The notes under the pieces: generated by a model | The model's input: only the letters and a program-made list of their open reading frames with translations | The model's database searches: none | Told to the model about the DNA's origin: nothing | Part shown: positions 61,875-64,000 of the stretch, piece by piece | Position numbering within the stretch: position 1 is the stretch's first letter | How the letters are laid out: each line of letters begins with the position of its first letter | Program-made: the position numbers and the translations under genes | Assembly: GCF_034675845.1 (NCBI RefSeq) | Contig: NZ_JAUCCU010000001.1 | Span: 806,001-870,000, forward strand | Reading direction: 5' to 3' | Length of the DNA stretch: 64,000 nt | Source: Castellaniella sp. | GTDB taxonomy: Bacteria > Pseudomonadota > Gammaproteobacteria > Burkholderiales > Burkholderiaceae_B

Positions 61875-63178
61875 GCATTACCCCCGGCGACCTTGAGCAA
61901 CCGAGGCCGGCGGCCCAAGGAGGCGAGCACCTCGTTGGTGCTGCGTTCAATGACTTCCAGCCCCTGGATCAGCTGTTCTTCAGGGATGGTCAGGGCAGGC
62001 AGGATTTTCAGAACCTCATCATGCGCCCCCGAAGTTTCGATCACCACCCCTTGCTCAAAGGCGCGCCGGGCGATCTGGCTGGCCAGACCATCGCCCACCG
62101 GCGTCACCAGCCCCTGAATCAAGCCCCGGCCACGCACCGACAGCCCCGCCGTCCGGCAGCTGTGCGCCAGATTTTCCAGCCAATCGCGCACCAGGCATTC
62201 TTTGGCCGCCACAGCCTCGGACAGGACCTCATCGGCCCAGTAAGTCTCCAGGGCCTGGGCGGCGGTGACGAAGGCCAGATTATTGCCCCGGAACGTGCCG
62301 CTGTGCGCCCCCGGTTGCCAGACATCGAGTTCGGGCTTGAACAATACCAGCGACATGGGCAGGCCAAAGCCGGACAGGGACTTGGACAAGGTGACGATAT
62401 CGGGCGAAATCCCCGCTGTCTCGAAACTGAAAAAATGACCGGTGCGCCCGCAGCCCACCTGGATATCGTCCACGATCAGCAGCATGTCGTACCGGCGGCA
62501 CAGACGTTCGAGTTCGCGCAGCCAATGTTGCGACGCCACGTTCACGCCACCCTCGCCCTGCACGGTCTCGACAATCACCGCGGCGGGATGATCCAGGCCG
62601 CTGCTGGGGTCGTCCAGCAGGCGTTCCAGGTAGGCGGCCGTATTGACATCAGGCCCAAAATATCCGTCAAACGGCATGAAGCTGGTATTGCCCAAAGCCA
62701 CGCCAGCGGCCTGGCGGAATTTTTGATTGGCCGTGGCGGCCAGCGATCCGCCCGACACCCCATGAAACCCATGGGTGAATGAAATGATGTTCTGGCGCCC
62801 TTTGATCTGGCGGGCAAGCTTCAGCGCCGCCTCGACTGCATTGGTCCCGGTGGGGCCGGTGAACTGCAGGGTATAGTCCAGTCGGCGGGGTTTCAGGATC
62901 AGCCTGTCCACCGTCTGCAGAAAGTATTTCTTGGCGCTGGTGGCCATGTCCAGACCATGCACCACCCCATCCGAATCCAGGTATTCCACCATGCGCTCGC
63001 GCAGGATCGGGTTGTTGTGACCGTAATTCAGGGTGCCGGCCCCGCTGAAAAAATCAATATAGCGGCGACCTGCCTCATCGAACAGCTCCGCCCCCCGCGC
63101 CTTGGAAAAAATCACCGGAAACGACCGGATGTAGCCCCTGACTTCAGACTCCATCCGGTCAAATATTTCTAAATCCAT
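61871..63178 (-). CDS. ectB: Diaminobutyrate-2-oxoglutarate transaminase EctB
   Basis: A 435-aa PLP enzyme making L-2,4-diaminobutyrate from aspartate semialdehyde. It shows the EctB start MDLEIFDRMESEVRGYIRSF, GPTGTNAVEAALKLAR, IVDDIQVGCGRTGHFFSFE (PLP Asp) and LSKSLSGFGLPMS with the PLP Lys. I start at ATG 63178, which has AAGGAG upstream. It lies 40 bp after ectA. Confidence 0.95.
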   Translation of the reverse strand: MDLEIFDRMESEVRGYIRSFPVIFSKARGAELFDEAGRRYIDFFSGAGTLNYGHNNPILRERMVEYLDSDGVVHGLDMATSAKKYFLQTVDRLILKPRRLDYTLQFTGPTGTNAVEAALKLARQIKGRQNIISFTHGFHGVSGGSLAATANQKFRQAAGVALGNTSFMPFDGYFGPDVNTAAYLERLLDDPSSGLDHPAAVIVETVQGEGGVNVASQHWLRELERLCRRYDMLLIVDDIQVGCGRTGHFFSFETAGISPDIVTLSKSLSGFGLPMSLVLFKPELDVWQPGAHSGTFRGNNLAFVTAAQALETYWADEVLSEAVAAKECLVRDWLENLAHSCRTAGLSVRGRGLIQGLVTPVGDGLASQIARRAFEQGVVIETSGAHDEVLKILPALTIPEEQLIQGLEVIERSTNEVLASLGRRPRLLKVAGGNA

Positions 63179-63218
63179 GCTGTTGCTCCTTGTTGACGTT
63201 CGAATAGACGACAGCAAC

Positions 63219-63764
63219 TTATTTCACTGCCGACAAGGAAATGGGCCCAATGCGCAGCAGCGGCTCCGCCTCGTGCGCACCCGCCCCAAACAAAGCCGCC
63301 TCGAACAGCGGCAACTCGACCAGCGGGGCCGCCAGCCGATCGGCCAGCCGCGCAAACAAGCGCCGCGAAGCCTGGTTTTTCGGGCCGACGGTGGTTTCCA
63401 CCCACCGCACCCTGCGCAAAACGCGGCGCAGCAGCAGCTGCCGCAGCATGCGGCCCCCTATGCCCTGACCCCGGATGCGCGGATGCACGGCCACCTGCCA
63501 GACAAACAGCACACGGCTGCGCCCCGACGGCAGATACGCCGACACCATGCCCACTATGCCCTGGGCATCTTCGGCCAACACGCAGGTTTGGGGGAAATGT
63601 TCCGCCAGCAACAAGTAGAGGTAAATGGAATTCAGGTCCAGCGGCGGGCACTGGGCAACCAGCGCATGCAAGGCGGGGCCATCCGCCTTGCGCGGAGGCC
63701 GGAACCGAAGCTGGAATTTATCCTCGGCCGCCGCAAACGGACGGTCGGCCTCTGTTGAATTCAA
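63219..63764 (-). CDS. ectA: Diaminobutyrate acetyltransferase EctA
   Basis: A 181-aa GNAT-fold enzyme acetylating diaminobutyrate. Blocks are LRFRPPRKADGPALHALV, PPLDLNSIYLYLLLAEHFPQT, VFVWQVAVHPRIRGQGIGGRML (acetyl-CoA site) and TTVGPKNQASRRLF. The only sensible start is TTG 63764, inside the stop of the upstream regulator gene (TTGA overlap), implying coupled translation. Confidence 0.94.
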   Translation of the reverse strand: MNSTEADRPFAAAEDKFQLRFRPPRKADGPALHALVAQCPPLDLNSIYLYLLLAEHFPQTCVLAEDAQGIVGMVSAYLPSGRSRVLFVWQVAVHPRIRGQGIGGRMLRQLLLRRVLRRVRWVETTVGPKNQASRRLFARLADRLAAPLVELPLFEAALFGAGAHEAEPLLRIGPISLSAVK

Positions 63765-64000
63765 ACCACCAACCCCGATTCGGGCGCTACGCCGGTGACG
63801 GGCACATCCAGCATGGGCGACTGCGCATCAGCCACCGGGAGCACGCCGCTATCGGACTCGATCAAACCCACCACGCGTTCGAGCGACAAGGTAATCGTCG
63901 CCTGTTCGAGTTCAGGCAGGGCCTTCAGGGAGTCCGCGAGCTTCTGCTGCAGCGGCGAAGGCGTGTCCTGGGCCAGCTTTCGCCCGGCATCCGTGGCGCT
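63761..64000 (-). CDS. ectR: MarR-family regulator EctR-like, C-terminal fragment
   Basis: The last ~79 codons of a gene that begins beyond the window; stop TGA at 63763-63761. The visible part (SATDAGRKLAQDTPSPLQQ, LADSLKALPELEQATITLSLERVVGLI) matches the dimerisation end of MarR proteins, with a Glu/Asp-rich tail. EctR1-type MarR repressors control ect genes in other bacteria, commonly from a divergent position. Here it is collinear with and overlaps ectA, so it would be part of the same operon. Confidence 0.72.
   Translation of the reverse strand, partial: SATDAGRKLAQDTPSPLQQKLADSLKALPELEQATITLSLERVVGLIESDSGVLPVADAQSPMLDVPVTGVAPESGLVV

Overview
The window looks like chromosome of a betaproteobacterium of the Alcaligenaceae type (Bordetella/Achromobacter/Alcaligenes relatives). 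This rests on the high G+C, on protein flavour (PxpABC with TRAP transporters, glcDEF next to mnmA, the purB and DAHP synthase contexts) and on the mix of catabolic, efflux and osmoprotection genes. The genus is my inference. No IS element, transposase, phage gene or CRISPR array was seen.

Layout. 1-1.8 kb: the 3' end of a Wadjet-type defence operon (end of JetC, all of JetD). 1.9-3.1 kb: an Rpn-like nuclease gene preceded by a terminator-containing repeat; the repeat and a deletion-riddled copy of the gene recur at 10.8-11.3 kb. 3.2-8.3 kb: dbpA, an HpaA-type regulator, a two-component p-hydroxyphenylacetate-type hydroxylase and a yeast-type cytosine deaminase. 8.36-10.8 kb: promoter, TPP riboswitch, SSS transporter and tenA (thiamin-pyrimidine salvage). 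11.4-18.2 kb: a DJ-1 protein, then pxpA-pxpBC (5-oxoprolinase), a GntR regulator and a DctPQM TRAP transporter, read together as a pyroglutamate uptake and hydrolysis unit. 18.3-21.5 kb: YcnI and a CopC-CopD fusion (copper), then pirin. 21.5-26.0 kb: sulfatase-fold transferase, GT2 and GT-C envelope genes. 26.1-38.2 kb: a complete tad/flp tight-adherence pilus locus on the minus strand. 38.6-43.2 kb: ytcA-mdtNOP efflux operon. 43.3-50.5 kb: marC, a chemoreceptor, a SYLF protein, a cold-shock protein, tRNA-Lys(CTT), purB, a GST and mnmA. 50.4-55.7 kb: glcFED and a second FAD-linked 2-hydroxyacid dehydrogenase. 55.8-57.1 kb: a DAHP synthase gene behind an aromatic-rich leader peptide and attenuator. 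57.4-64 kb: ehuBCDA (ectoine uptake) converging on ectDCBA with the end of a MarR regulator (ectoine synthesis).

Two signals stand out. First, the DAHP synthase gene has a 27-codon leader whose residues 6-13 read YFFYFFTF, followed by a clean intrinsic terminator with an alternative pairing partner: a textbook-style attenuator. Second, all five homopolymers of 9 or more bases that I found lie in conserved genes (hpaA, pxpBC, a GT-C gene, tadZ, glcD), and each is exactly one base too long for the reading frame, whereas runs of 7-8 are in frame. This is either a systematic homopolymer over-call or real slippage. The DAHP synthase gene also carries a frameshift, at a non-homopolymer site. Frameshifted genes are listed as full-length CDS with the defect stated.
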